Notes: generated from the letters alone by a model not told the origin. DNA of 64,000 nt from Motiliproteus sp036964625 (GCA_036964625.1 JBALTG010000003.1:21232-85231), one strand, 5' to 3'; counted from the stretch's first letter, positions 16,037-25,529 are shown. Numbers and translations: made by a program.

Positions 16037-18934
16037 ATGAATCACTCTGTCCCGTTGTCTTTGCAGGCACTGGAGAATCAAAGCGAATTTGGTCAGCGTC
16101 ATCTCGGGCCTGATACCGCGCAACAGCAACAGATGCTGGAGCGGTTGGGGGTTACCTCGTTATCGGGGTTGATTGAGCAGACGGTGCCGGGTTCCATCCG
16201 GCTCCCGGATGGCTTGTCGCAGGCGGCGGGGGTTACAGAGCGGGATATGTTGACCCGGCTTAAGGCGTTGGCCGCCAAGAATATCATCAATAAATCCTAT
16301 ATCGGCAGCGGTTATTACAACACCCTGGTGCCGAATGTGATTCTGCGTAATGTGCTGGAAAACCCCGGCTGGTACACCGCTTACACCCCCTATCAACCTG
16401 AGATCGCCCAGGGTCGTCTTGAAGCGCTGCTGAACTTCCAGCAGATGGTGATGGATCTGACCGGTATGGATCTGGCCAACGCCTCGTTGTTGGATGAAGC
16501 GACCGCCGCGGCTGAAGCGATGGCGCTCTGTAAGCGTGCCAATCGCAAGAAGAGCAATCTGTTTCTAGTCGATGAGCAGGTTCATCCGCAGACACTCGAT
16601 GTGATTAAAACCCGGGCTGAATATTTTGGCTTTGAGGTGATCGTCGGTGCGCTTGAGGATCTGCTCGATAAGCACGATGCGTTTGGGGTGATGATGCAGT
16701 ATCCGGGGACCACCGGTGCGATCTGTGATATCGAAGCCCTGATCAATAAAGCCCGCTCTCAAAAAGCGATGACCTGTGTTGCCGCCGATCTGCTTAGCCT
16801 GGTGGTGTTGCAAGCGCCGGGCGAGTTGGGCGCCGATGTGGTGTTTGGTTCGGCGCAGCGATTTGGTGTGCCGATGGGTTTTGGGGGCCCGCATGCGGCA
16901 TTTTTTGCGACCAGCGACAAACAGAAGCGCTCAGCTCCGGGACGTATTATCGGGGTCTCTATCGACAGTCGGGGTAATCCGGCGCTACGGATGGCGATGC
17001 AGACCCGCGAGCAGCATATTCGCCGCGAGAAGGCCACATCCAATATCTGTACCGCTCAGGCGTTGCTGGCCAATATGGCTGTTTTCTACGCCATCTACCA
17101 TGGGCCTGAGGGGCTGGAACGGATCGCCGGGCGGGTGCTGCGACTCACCACGCTGCTGGCGCACGGATTGCAGGCGAAAGGCGTTAAGCTGCTGCACGAC
17201 AGCTGGTTCGATACTCTGACTCTGGTTGTGGGCGAGCGGCAGCAGGCGATCGCTGAGCGTTGCTATGCCCAGGGCGTTAACCTGCGTGTGCTCGATAGCG
17301 ACAAGCTGGGTATCAGTCTGGATGAGTCCACCACGGCGAACGATGTCGTGCAGTTATTTGATCTGCTCCTCGGTGCGGATCATGGTCTCAGCATTGAACA
17401 CTTGGATGCAGCCGTCTGTACGGGTGGCGCTTCAGGGGTGCCAGCTGCGCGGGTGCGTCACAGCGATTTTCTGACCCACCCGGTGTTCAATAGTTATCAC
17501 TCTGAAACCGAGATGCTACGTTATCTCAAGCGTTTGGAAAACAAAGATTTCAGCCTTGCTCACGGCATGATTCCGCTGGGGTCCTGCACCATGAAGCTCA
17601 ATGCCACCGCGCAGATGATCCCGGTTACCTGGCCCGAATTCGCTAATGTGCACCCGTTTGCTCCGCGTGATCAGGTGCAGGGGTATATGCAGTTGATCGA
17701 CGAGCTTGAGGCGCTGCTGGTCGATGTGACCGGCTACGACAAGATCTCGATGCAGCCCAACTCCGGCGCTCAGGGTGAATATGCCGGGCTACTGGCCATT
17801 CGCAAGTATCAGCAGAGTATCGGTGAGAGCCATCGGGATATCTGCCTGATTCCCAGTTCTGCACATGGGACCAACCCCGCATCGGCGACGATGGCCGCGT
17901 TGAACGTGGTGGTGGTTGAGTGTGACGCCCAGGGTAATGTTGATATCGCCGATCTGACCGCCAAGGCGGAGCAGCATAAAGAGCGGTTATCCTGTCTGAT
18001 GCTGACCTATCCCTCGACCCACGGCGTGTTTGAAGAGGGGGTTAAGGGGATCTGTGATGTCGTCCATGCCAACGGCGGCCAGGTCTATATGGATGGGGCC
18101 AACATGAACGCTCAGGTGGGGGTCTCTAAACCGGGTCTGATCGGTTCCGATGTATCACACCTGAATCTGCATAAGACTTTTGCCATTCCGCATGGCGGCG
18201 GCGGTCCGGGTATGGGGCCGATCGGGGTTAAGAGTCATCTGGCACCGTTTCTGCCCAATCATGCCGTCAGTCCCATTACCGGCCCTAAGGTAGAGATCGG
18301 GGCGGTCTCGGCAACCCCCTTTGGCAGTGCGTCAATCCTGACCATCTCCTGGGCGTATTGTGTCCTGCTGGGGCGCGAAGGGCTGCAGCGCAATACCGAA
18401 GTTGCGATTCTGAACGCCAACTACCTAACAGAGAAGCTCAGCGAGCACTATCCGGTACTCTATCGCGGACGCAACAATCGGGTGGCGCATGAGTGCATCA
18501 TCGACATCCGCCCCATTAAAGAGCTCTGTGGTATCACCGAGGAAGATATTGCCAAACGGCTGATGGATTTCGGTTTTCACGCGCCGACCATGTCGTTCCC
18601 GGTACCTGGTACGTTGATGATCGAGCCCACCGAGTCGGAATCCAAGGTTGAGCTGGATCGCTTTATCGAGGCGATGGTGGCGATTCGCGCGGAGATACGC
18701 CAGGTTGAGAGCGGTGCCATCGATGCCGATAACAACCCTCTGAGGCGCGCACCGCACACCCAGGCGGATATTATCGAGGGAGACTGGAGTCGCCCTTATT
18801 CGCGTGAACAGGCGGTGTTCCCGGTGCCCGGGTTAAAACACAATAAATTCTGGCCGACGGTAAACCGAATCGATAATGTTTACGGCGATCGTAACCTGTT
18901 CTGTAGCTGCCCTGCGGTCGAGGATTACCGCTAA
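16037..18934 (+). CDS. gcvP: Glycine dehydrogenase (decarboxylating), P protein of glycine cleavage
   Basis: A 965-residue PLP enzyme. It decarboxylates glycine and passes the aminomethyl group to the lipoyl arm of GcvH. Visible are the N-terminal FGQRHLGP segment, HGMIPLGSCTMKLNAT, and the PLP-lysine segment HLNLHKTFAIPHGGGGPGMG, followed by GPIGVKSHL. The fused N- and C-terminal halves of the long proteobacterial form are both present. The ATG at 16037 gives the usual family N-terminus; an upstream start at 15986 would add 17 atypical residues. gcvT and gcvH are not adjacent. The stop codon overlaps the next start (TAATG). Confidence 0.96.
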   Translation: MNHSVPLSLQALENQSEFGQRHLGPDTAQQQQMLERLGVTSLSGLIEQTVPGSIRLPDGLSQAAGVTERDMLTRLKALAAKNIINKSYIGSGYYNTLVPNVILRNVLENPGWYTAYTPYQPEIAQGRLEALLNFQQMVMDLTGMDLANASLLDEATAAAEAMALCKRANRKKSNLFLVDEQVHPQTLDVIKTRAEYFGFEVIVGALEDLLDKHDAFGVMMQYPGTTGAICDIEALINKARSQKAMTCVAADLLSLVVLQAPGELGADVVFGSAQRFGVPMGFGGPHAAFFATSDKQKRSAPGRIIGVSIDSRGNPALRMAMQTREQHIRREKATSNICTAQALLANMAVFYAIYHGPEGLERIAGRVLRLTTLLAHGLQAKGVKLLHDSWFDTLTLVVGERQQAIAERCYAQGVNLRVLDSDKLGISLDESTTANDVVQLFDLLLGADHGLSIEHLDAAVCTGGASGVPAARVRHSDFLTHPVFNSYHSETEMLRYLKRLENKDFSLAHGMIPLGSCTMKLNATAQMIPVTWPEFANVHPFAPRDQVQGYMQLIDELEALLVDVTGYDKISMQPNSGAQGEYAGLLAIRKYQQSIGESHRDICLIPSSAHGTNPASATMAALNVVVVECDAQGNVDIADLTAKAEQHKERLSCLMLTYPSTHGVFEEGVKGICDVVHANGGQVYMDGANMNAQVGVSKPGLIGSDVSHLNLHKTFAIPHGGGGPGMGPIGVKSHLAPFLPNHAVSPITGPKVEIGAVSATPFGSASILTISWAYCVLLGREGLQRNTEVAILNANYLTEKLSEHYPVLYRGRNNRVAHECIIDIRPIKELCGITEEDIAKRLMDFGFHAPTMSFPVPGTLMIEPTESESKVELDRFIEAMVAIRAEIRQVESGAIDADNNPLRRAPHTQADIIEGDWSRPYSREQAVFPVPGLKHNKFWPTVNRIDNVYGDRNLFCSCPAVEDYR

Positions 18935-19629
18935 TGCTAGCGCAACCTGACCCTGATAACCCAGGTCTGATCAAACTATGGCACTGCCACAGTGCCCGTT
19001 CGCTGCGACCCTTGTGGGCGTTGGAAGAGATGGGGCTGGCGTATCAGCTAGAGGTGCTGGCGTTTCCGCCCCGGGTGTTCCATAAGGAGTACTTCGAGGT
19101 TAATGTGCTCGGCACCGTGCCGTTTTTTGATGACGGTGAGGCGCAGATGACCGAGTCGGTGGCTATCTGTCAGTACCTGGTCGCGCGCTATCAGCAGTAC
19201 CCGCTGGGGCTGGAGGTCGAGCATCCGGAGTACGCCGATTACCTTAACTGGCTCAGCCAGAGCGATGCCACCCTGACTTTTCCGCTGGCCGTTGCCCTGC
19301 GCTACAGTCTGGTTGAGCCGCAGGAACGACGTTTGCCGCAGGCATCTGAGGATTACGCGCGCTGGTTTCTGGCGCGTCTACGGCGTCTCGATCGGCATAT
19401 CCAGGCGCGCGAGTTTTTGGTTGCCGAGCGCTTCACGATTGCCGATATCGCTATCGGCTACGCGTTGCATTTTGGTTCGATCCTGGGGTTGGATGTGCAC
19501 TACACGCCTCAGGTAAAGGCCTATCTTGAGCGCTTGCGGGCCCGTCCAGGCTTCCAGCGGGCCGATCGGCAGGGCGCTGATCAGAACCCCTTTAAGGGGA
19601 TAAGGCTGCAGTTGCTTGATCAGCCTTGA
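18934..19629 (+). CDS. Glutathione S-transferase family protein
   Basis: A 231-residue cytoplasmic protein with the N-terminal thioredoxin-like half of GSTs (LWHCHSARSLRPLWALEEMG, then FEVNVLGTVPFFDDGEAQMTESVAICQYL) and a helical C-terminal half containing FTIADIAIGYALHF. The Ser in CHSARS is a candidate catalytic residue. The start overlaps the gcvP stop by one base, so the two are likely co-translated, but no functional link to glycine cleavage is evident. The end overlaps the convergent gene by 10 bases. Confidence 0.85.
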   Translation: MLAQPDPDNPGLIKLWHCHSARSLRPLWALEEMGLAYQLEVLAFPPRVFHKEYFEVNVLGTVPFFDDGEAQMTESVAICQYLVARYQQYPLGLEVEHPEYADYLNWLSQSDATLTFPLAVALRYSLVEPQERRLPQASEDYARWFLARLRRLDRHIQAREFLVAERFTIADIAIGYALHFGSILGLDVHYTPQVKAYLERLRARPGFQRADRQGADQNPFKGIRLQLLDQP

Positions 19630-20825
19630 TCGCTCTGCTTAAACGGCAGATGCTCGCGAGCTTGCGCCATGTAGGCCGCTATGTGCTGCCGCTCCTGGAT
19701 TAATGCATGCTGCACCGCCCGGTGTAGTCCCGGATGTCTGATCCAGTGCAGCGAGCTGGTTTGGGTAGGTTCAAAACCGCGTACCAGTTTGTGTTCGCCC
19801 TGGGTGCCGGGGTCGAATCGCTGCAGCTTGCGTTCGATCGCAAATTCGATCCCCTGATAGTAACAGGCTTCAAAATGCAGGCAGTCGAATTCGGGGTCTC
19901 CGCCCCACCAGCGACCGTACAGGCAGTGTTGATCAAATAGAAACAGCGCCGCCCCGACCGTCTGTTGTTTGTGCTCGGCCACTACCAGCATCATGCTGTC
20001 GCGCAGGCCTGCATGGATGCGCACGAAAAAATCCCAGTTCAGGTAGGGTGTTTGACCGCGTAGCTGATAGGTCTGTTGGTAGAAGCTGAAAAATTTCCGC
20101 AGCCCTTCCAGGTCCAACTCCATGCCGCAGAGTCGGCGTAGTTTGACGCCCTGTTCCTGGACCCGGCGTCGCTCGCGGCGGATCGTCTTGCGCTTGCGTG
20201 AGCTGAAACGTTGCAGGAAATGCTCAAAATCGCGGTAATCCGCATTCAGCCAGTGAAACTGACAGTCGTGGCGTTCGAGCAGTTCTTCGGGTTCCGGCCA
20301 GGCGGAGCGGATCTGCTCACGGCATCGCTTATCTGCAAACAGCAAGTGCCAGCCGGATGCGTGTTGCAGATGCGCCTGCTGCGCCAGTTTCTGCAATAGT
20401 GTGCGGGTTGACTCCGCAGGGCTATCAGCGGCCAGCCCCAGGCGCTGGCCGCAGGTCGGGGTGAAGGGCAGGGCGGTAACCAGTTTGGGGTAGTAGCGGA
20501 TGCCAGCCTGGTGGCTGGCGTCAGCCCAGCTCCAATCAAACACATACTCGCCGTAAGAGTGCTGTTTAAGATACAGCGGCAGCGCCGCCAGGGGTTGTAG
20601 GGCTGCGGATTGCAGCAGCAGGTGCTGGGGGATCCAGCCGCTTGCCGGGGTCAGGCTGTGGCTCTCCTCCAGGGCGGCCAGAAACGTGTGGCTGGGCAGC
20701 GGTTGTGGGCCGAATAAGTGCTGCCAATGAGCCGGATCGATCTGCTGGATGCGCTCGATAACCTGGACTTGGATCACGTATAAATGCTCACTCTGGCTTT
20801 GATCGCACAAGCATAGATCATACAC
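19620..20825 (-). CDS. COG3146-type acyltransferase-like protein (FemAB/GNAT-related)
   Basis: A protein of up to 401 residues of the widespread family sometimes described as 'predicted N-acyltransferase' (COG3146, DUF482). Recognisable parts are PSHTFLAALEESHSLTPASG, YGEYVFDWSWADAS, the basic FSSRKRKTIRRERRRV segment, and YGRWWGGDPEFDCLHFEACY near the C-terminus. The double GNAT-like fold suggests acyl or aminoacyl transfer; no substrate is known. The ATG at 20825 has no strong ribosome-binding site; a GTG at 20777 would give 385 residues and a more family-like N-terminus. It is divergent from the HIT gene at 20857. Confidence 0.8.
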   Translation of the reverse strand: MYDLCLCDQSQSEHLYVIQVQVIERIQQIDPAHWQHLFGPQPLPSHTFLAALEESHSLTPASGWIPQHLLLQSAALQPLAALPLYLKQHSYGEYVFDWSWADASHQAGIRYYPKLVTALPFTPTCGQRLGLAADSPAESTRTLLQKLAQQAHLQHASGWHLLFADKRCREQIRSAWPEPEELLERHDCQFHWLNADYRDFEHFLQRFSSRKRKTIRRERRRVQEQGVKLRRLCGMELDLEGLRKFFSFYQQTYQLRGQTPYLNWDFFVRIHAGLRDSMMLVVAEHKQQTVGAALFLFDQHCLYGRWWGGDPEFDCLHFEACYYQGIEFAIERKLQRFDPGTQGEHKLVRGFEPTQTSSLHWIRHPGLHRAVQHALIQERQHIAAYMAQAREHLPFKQSDQG

Positions 20826-20856
20826 TTGCTTATACTGTTTAAAAAAGGAGTTGGAT

Positions 20857-21357
20857 ATGACCGAGCTGAACGCGAGTGCTGATATCGATTATGACCCTGA
20901 GCGCGAACTTGATCCTGAGCTGCATCTGTACCAGCTGCATCCCCAATTAGCCAAAGATTGCGTTGTCTTGGGGCGGTTTTCACTCTGTGATCTGTTGCTG
21001 ATGAACGATGCCAATTATCCCTGGTTTATCCTGGTGCCAAGGCTGGCGGATGTGGGAGAGATATACCACCTGTCAGCTAAGGATCAGCAGCAACTGATGC
21101 ATGAGTCCTGCGTGCTTGCCTCGAACCTGGCGGATATCTTTAATGCCGATAAGATGAATATCGCGGCACTGGGTAATGTTGTGCCTCAGCTGCATATTCA
21201 TCACGTGGTGCGTTATCAGGGTGATCCCTGCTGGCCTGCACCGGTGTGGGGGCGTACTGATCCCAAGTATTATGCCTCGGCTCAGATCGAAGCGTTGCGA
21301 GAACGGGTCAATACTCTGCTAGCGGACTGCGGCGCCTACCAGGCGGCGACCCTCTGA
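20857..21357 (+). CDS. HIT (histidine triad) family hydrolase
   Basis: A 166-residue cytoplasmic protein of the histidine-triad superfamily. The active-site region is QLHIHHVVRYQGDPCWPAPV, a triad variant characteristic of a gammaproteobacterial subgroup often annotated as Ap4A-type hydrolase. The N-terminal half includes CVVLGRFSLCDLLLMNDANY and PWFILVPRL. The ATG at 20857 is preceded by AGGAG with a 6-base gap, so the TTG two codons earlier is less likely. The expected activity is hydrolysis of nucleotide phosphoramidates or dinucleoside polyphosphates, by analogy. Confidence 0.88.
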   Translation: MTELNASADIDYDPERELDPELHLYQLHPQLAKDCVVLGRFSLCDLLLMNDANYPWFILVPRLADVGEIYHLSAKDQQQLMHESCVLASNLADIFNADKMNIAALGNVVPQLHIHHVVRYQGDPCWPAPVWGRTDPKYYASAQIEALRERVNTLLADCGAYQAATL

Positions 21358-21414
21358 AGGGCGGCCGGGTGAGCCGTGCCGGTCGCTGCCTCCGAGCGTT
21401 GGTATCGCCGGGGA

Positions 21415-23274
21415 TTAACTCGCAAATTGATCTTGAGTAAGGTTGATACTGATCCGGATACAGAAGTTCTGCTCGGCATCGCGTAGCAGGGTCCACGCTC
21501 CATTCATCGCGTGGACGCGTTCAACCATGCCACTGAGGCCATAGCCGGACGCCTGTTCTAAACGTTGTTGGTCAAAGCCGATACCGTTATCGACGATCTC
21601 AAGCACTAACAGTTGCGGCTGTTGATTATCTGAGTCGATGCGCAGTCGCACCCAGGCCTGGCTGGCTTGGCTGTGTTTAAGGACGTTGGTCAATCCCTCC
21701 TGGGTAATTCTGAAAATATGTATAGCGATATGGTCCGCAAGTTCTGGCTGCGTTAGCGGTAAGTCGGTCGTTACCTGGATGCCGTGTAGTTTTAAATTGC
21801 TCACTGCCGGCATATGCCGGATAGCTTCGTAGAGCCCCAGGTCGTTAAGCGGCATCGGTCGTAACGACTTGATGCGGTTATAGACCACATCGGCCATCTC
21901 AGCGGCGTTCTGCTGAATCGATTCAGCACCTTTGAAGATAGGCTCGCCAGGCGCACTGGCTTTTTTGATCAGATAACAATCGGTATTGATGACGGCCAGT
22001 GGCTGTCCGAGTTCGTCATGAAGCTCCTGGGCTAAGTATTTGCGCTCCTGTTCCTGTAGGTTGAAAAATTGGTGCAGCAACTTGCGGTTACGGCTCAGCA
22101 GGCTCTGCTGTTGCAGGTGTGAAAGCTCAAGCAAACGCCGTTTTTCGACCAAGTTCTGTTCGGATGCTTGCAGTTCGCTGAGCATCCGGGCGACTTCATG
22201 GCTGAGTTGCTGAAACTCAAGGATCGGCCCGGGATTGAAGGGGTGAGTGTCGCGCTCGGCCGCGAGCGTGCGGAGCCTGTTTAGCGGTGTGAGTGTGAGT
22301 TTTAGGGTCAACAATACGACCAGCACAGCCAGTAGGATGGAGAGCACCGCGATGCTTGAGGTCTGTTTAATAATCCCTTGTTGCAAGGTACGCATCACAT
22401 CGGTCTGGAGTGCGCTGATTATGCGAACGTTTTTAACGTTGGTGTGCTCGAATGAGAGGTCGTGACTCATTGCAATGATGCCCTGCTGCTTTAGCTTATG
22501 CAGTTTGCCTGGCTCCTTGGTGGCCTGTTCTAAGGCGCGATACTCGACGGATTTAGGCGTGGCGCTAGAGGCAATCAAGTGGTTCTGATGGGCGAGACCG
22601 AGCGCGAACGTTAGTTTTCCGCTGGCCCTTATGGTCTGATTGAGCAGTGAGAAATTGCCGCTGAGGACGATGCCGCCATAGAGATGGCCGAGAATGTGGC
22701 CGCTTGGGCTGATCAGCGGTGCACGGGTTAGGAGCACGAGTGTCGGTTGCGCCTGGGGGGATTGAGTCAAGGGCGGGAGTTTAACCAGGTGCCATTCGTA
22801 CAGCTCAGAATCAAATTGCTTGATCATCGTCATGCAGTCGAGCATTGCTGCAAAGAACGCCTGATGGGTGTTGTGGCATTGAGTGTCATTCTGGTTGCTG
22901 ATGACGATGAAATCACTGGCTTCGACCTGGTTCTGCTCGGTGAGCAGGGTAAGAAAGGCCTGTTCAATGGTCTCTAGTGAGTCATTGCGATTAAAAGAGG
23001 TCAACTCTTCCTGTTGTGTCAGTCGCTTGAGTTCGTTGTTGACCAGCTTGAGCTGGCCGTTAAGTACCGTTTTAAAGAGCGCTTGGCTTTGTTCGAGGTT
23101 ATGGCTGATATCCGTGTCGATAATCTCGTTGGCGATCCGGTATTGGCTCCATAAGTTAGCCCCGACGATGATGCTAAAAGCGATTAGTATCGCCCCGCCC
23201 AATACGGTGAACAGCGACACCTTAGTCTTGGTAATAGGGCTGTTTTTGGTGGGGATTAGCGGTCTCTGGTTCAT
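21415..23274 (-). CDS. Sensor histidine kinase: LuxQ-like periplasmic sensor fused to a NarX-type (HisKA_3) transmitter
   Basis: A 619-residue membrane kinase. TM1 is about residues 21-39, the periplasmic part about 43-300, TM2 about 307-326, followed by a HAMP-like and coiled-coil linker. The periplasmic stretch around 184-208 (RAPLISPSGHILG...VLSGNFSLL) resembles the LuxQ sensor, where RVPILDPSTG...VVLDNNFAL is found in Vibrio as I recall it. The transmitter is not LuxQ-like: it has a HisKA_3 core with LAQELHDELGQPLAVIN (likely phospho-acceptor His419), and a HATPase with EGLTNVLKHSQA, DNGIGFD and SGYGLSGM. No receiver domain is attached. The start overlaps the stop of the LuxP-like gene, so the two form a translationally coupled pair. 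Confidence 0.85.
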   Translation of the reverse strand: MNQRPLIPTKNSPITKTKVSLFTVLGGAILIAFSIIVGANLWSQYRIANEIIDTDISHNLEQSQALFKTVLNGQLKLVNNELKRLTQQEELTSFNRNDSLETIEQAFLTLLTEQNQVEASDFIVISNQNDTQCHNTHQAFFAAMLDCMTMIKQFDSELYEWHLVKLPPLTQSPQAQPTLVLLTRAPLISPSGHILGHLYGGIVLSGNFSLLNQTIRASGKLTFALGLAHQNHLIASSATPKSVEYRALEQATKEPGKLHKLKQQGIIAMSHDLSFEHTNVKNVRIISALQTDVMRTLQQGIIKQTSSIAVLSILLAVLVVLLTLKLTLTPLNRLRTLAAERDTHPFNPGPILEFQQLSHEVARMLSELQASEQNLVEKRRLLELSHLQQQSLLSRNRKLLHQFFNLQEQERKYLAQELHDELGQPLAVINTDCYLIKKASAPGEPIFKGAESIQQNAAEMADVVYNRIKSLRPMPLNDLGLYEAIRHMPAVSNLKLHGIQVTTDLPLTQPELADHIAIHIFRITQEGLTNVLKHSQASQAWVRLRIDSDNQQPQLLVLEIVDNGIGFDQQRLEQASGYGLSGMVERVHAMNGAWTLLRDAEQNFCIRISINLTQDQFAS

Positions 23275-24521
23275 GGGTTGGAGTAACGAAATGCGGTGTT
23301 AGACAGCTGTTGGATCTGTTCGGCGCTGTGCTGCTGAGTCACCAGTACCATGCGGCCGGAGTAGATCTGCGGTACCGGGAGGCCTGTTTGATCATTGCAG
23401 ATCGCCTCTGCCACGGCGACAGCCGCGTCATCATTCATGCGCATCACCGTCAGTGCCATCTCCTTACGGCGGATGGCGTCAAGCTCGGCCTGCCCGCCCC
23501 CCCAGCCATTCACGATAACCCGGCCTTTGAGGCCCTTCTCCCCGATCGCCTGGATCGCGCCAAGGGCCACGTCGGTGGCGCAGGCGAAGATGATGCTGAG
23601 GTTGGGGTGCTGTTCCAGTAGTCGCAATGCGGCCAGGTGTGATGTCTCTACGTCCGACTTGGTGTAGTAACTGGCGCTGAGTGTGCCCCCTCGCTCGCGC
23701 ACAAGGTCGGCAAAGCTGCCGCCGCGCATGGTGCTGACGTAGCCGGGTTGACGGTACAGTAAGCCAATCGATTGCGGCTCGCGGGTTGGATTAAGCAACT
23801 CGTCGGCTAACAGTTTGGTGCCTAAAATATGATCGAAACCACTGTATAAAAGGGGTTGGTGCGAGGCCCAGTTTTTAACCGGGGTGGTGATATTGAGCAG
23901 GATTATTTTAGGCCGCTGACGCATCAGTAGCTGTTCGATCATTCGCTGCTGGCGTGGCTCGTCCAGCGTTAGAATTAGATAATCAGGGTCCGCCAGCAGC
24001 GCCTCGTTAATGGCGTGTTTCTGTTGTTCCATGCTGGCGTTGAAGGCGTAGGTTTGTTCCATAAACTGGTAGTTGAGGCCAAGGAGATCAAGTCTGAGGC
24101 TGAGTGCCCGCATGGTGCGGCGCCAATAGTCAGAGCGTTGTTTTCCCGGGTACACCGCGGAGATTTTGATCGGCTGATCATGGCTTTTTTTCAGAGGTAG
24201 GGCGGTGCCCTCGACCTTGGCTGCAAACGCTTGCATCCGGGTCTCTTGTTCAGGATGGAGCTGAATGAATTGCTCTATGGTTAAATATCCGCTGCCGCTG
24301 CCGCCAGCATGGGCGGCGCTGTTGATAAGTGCCCAAAGTGCCCAAAGCAGTAGAAAGCTGGGTAACTTACGGGGTAAGCGGTACCTGCCGATTGTGGTGA
24401 AGAGAGGTAAGAGTGCTGGCATTGTTCGCGTTACTTTCAATGTATTATCAAAGCGCGATAATACCCTGTGTTGGATGTCATGTCTTGGCATGGAGTCGGT
24501 AGGGTGCCAATATAACCGCAT
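23271..24521 (-). CDS. LuxP-like periplasmic AI-2-binding protein
   Basis: A protein of up to 416 residues with a hydrophobic export segment ending in NSAAHAG (about residue 72). Long stretches match Vibrio LuxP as remembered: SDYWRRT, ADPDYLILTLD, LLNITTPVKNW, HQPLLYSGFDH, ACATDVALGA, NGWGGGQAELDAI, VMRMNDD and FRYSNP at the end. Residues corresponding to LuxP contacts with the boron-containing AI-2 signal appear kept: Gln128, Ser130, Trp133, Asn210, Arg266, Thr316-Asp317, Trp340 and Arg361. It would bind AI-2 and signal through the overlapping LuxQ-like kinase. The true start is unclear; an ATG at 24422 also precedes the signal peptide. No luxS, luxU or luxO is in view. Confidence 0.88.
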   Translation of the reverse strand: MRLYWHPTDSMPRHDIQHRVLSRFDNTLKVTRTMPALLPLFTTIGRYRLPRKLPSFLLLWALWALINSAAHAGGSGSGYLTIEQFIQLHPEQETRMQAFAAKVEGTALPLKKSHDQPIKISAVYPGKQRSDYWRRTMRALSLRLDLLGLNYQFMEQTYAFNASMEQQKHAINEALLADPDYLILTLDEPRQQRMIEQLLMRQRPKIILLNITTPVKNWASHQPLLYSGFDHILGTKLLADELLNPTREPQSIGLLYRQPGYVSTMRGGSFADLVRERGGTLSASYYTKSDVETSHLAALRLLEQHPNLSIIFACATDVALGAIQAIGEKGLKGRVIVNGWGGGQAELDAIRRKEMALTVMRMNDDAAVAVAEAICNDQTGLPVPQIYSGRMVLVTQQHSAEQIQQLSNTAFRYSNP

Positions 24522-24602
24522 GATTTGCCGCCTGACGTCGGCAGGCTAGCGTGCCCGGGACGGGTGATGCAATCAGTGTAAATGGGTTTTTAAGGAGCAG
24601 TG

Positions 24603-25373
24603 ATGGACGCGAACTTTTGGCAGCAACGTTGGCAGCAACAGCAAATTGGATTTCATCAGCAGCTGGTTAACCCGCTATTGAGTGGTTACTGGTCTGAATT
24701 AGGGTTGCGTCCGGAGGCGCGAGTGTTGGTGCCGTTGTGCGGTAAGTCGCGGGATATGCTCTGGTTGCTGGACCAGGGGCATTCGGTGGTCGGGGTTGAG
24801 CTTAGCGAGGTCGCTGCGCAGGCGTTTTTTACTGAAAATAAGTTGCAATCGTCTGCTTGTCAGCAAGCGGGTTTGCAGGGATGGCAGGTCGACGCACTTA
24901 CGCTATTGTGCGGTGATTTTTTTGCCTTAACCCTTAGTCCTGAAGCCTTGGATCCTGAAAACCTGGCCCTTGAAACTCTTGGTCTTGAAACCCAGGGCTC
25001 TGAAAAGAGTACCGAAGGCGCTGTTGCAGGCAAGGCGGAGGAGATGTTTGATGCGATCTATGACCGAGCGGCCTTGATCGCGCTACCGCCATCGATGCGT
25101 ACCGCTTACGTCGATAAGCTGCTCAGTGTGCTGCGCCCGGGAGGGCAGCTGTTGTTGATTACGCTGGAGTATCCTCCCGAGATGCACCAGGGGCCGCCGT
25201 TTTCGATCGCTGAGGAGGAGGTCTGTGCGCGCTTTGGTGATCGTTTTAGTGTTGAAAAACTAACCAGCGAAACCCTGACGCGTGAACATGAGGATTTTAG
25301 TCGTCGAGGGTTGCTGGGGTCACAGGAGACTGTTTACCGGTTGCGATGCCTTGATAATCCCGCGGATAGCTAA
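24603..25373 (+). CDS. tpm: Thiopurine S-methyltransferase with low-complexity insertion
   Basis: A 256-residue SAM-dependent methyltransferase of the bacterial TPMT class: N-terminal FWQQRWQQQQIGFHQ, the SAM motif VLVPLCGKSRDMLWLLDQGH, VVGVELSE, DAIYDRAALIALPPSMR and LLITLEYPPEMHQGPPFSI. Typical members have about 215-220 residues. The excess is an insertion around 116-145 (SPEALDPENLALETLGLETQ and following) built from L-ET/PE-like microrepeats. The ATG at 24603 has AAGGAG 5 bases upstream; the GTG one codon earlier is too close. Bacterial enzymes methylate thiopurines and selenium or tellurium oxyanions; the native role is uncertain. Confidence 0.9.
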   Translation: MDANFWQQRWQQQQIGFHQQLVNPLLSGYWSELGLRPEARVLVPLCGKSRDMLWLLDQGHSVVGVELSEVAAQAFFTENKLQSSACQQAGLQGWQVDALTLLCGDFFALTLSPEALDPENLALETLGLETQGSEKSTEGAVAGKAEEMFDAIYDRAALIALPPSMRTAYVDKLLSVLRPGGQLLLITLEYPPEMHQGPPFSIAEEEVCARFGDRFSVEKLTSETLTREHEDFSRRGLLGSQETVYRLRCLDNPADS

Positions 25374-25412
25374 TCCCAAGAACCGCTAATCCCAAGAACC
25401 GCTAATCCCAAG
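25369..25412 (+). repeat. 16-bp tandem repeat, 2.75 copies, at the tpm stop codon
   Basis: GCTAATCCCAAGAACC is repeated at 25369-25384 and 25385-25400, with a partial third copy at 25401-25412. The tpm stop codon is inside the first copy, so the duplication begins within the coding end and extends into the spacer. Confidence 0.9.
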
Positions 25413-25529
25413 GGCGGCCAGGCGTAGCTGGCTACAAATTCAGCGCGGTTATTTTCGCGTGGGGATGTGCCTTGGGTGTGAACCGGTTATAATCACCGGT
25501 TGTATTGTCACTGTGAGATTTAGTAATCA

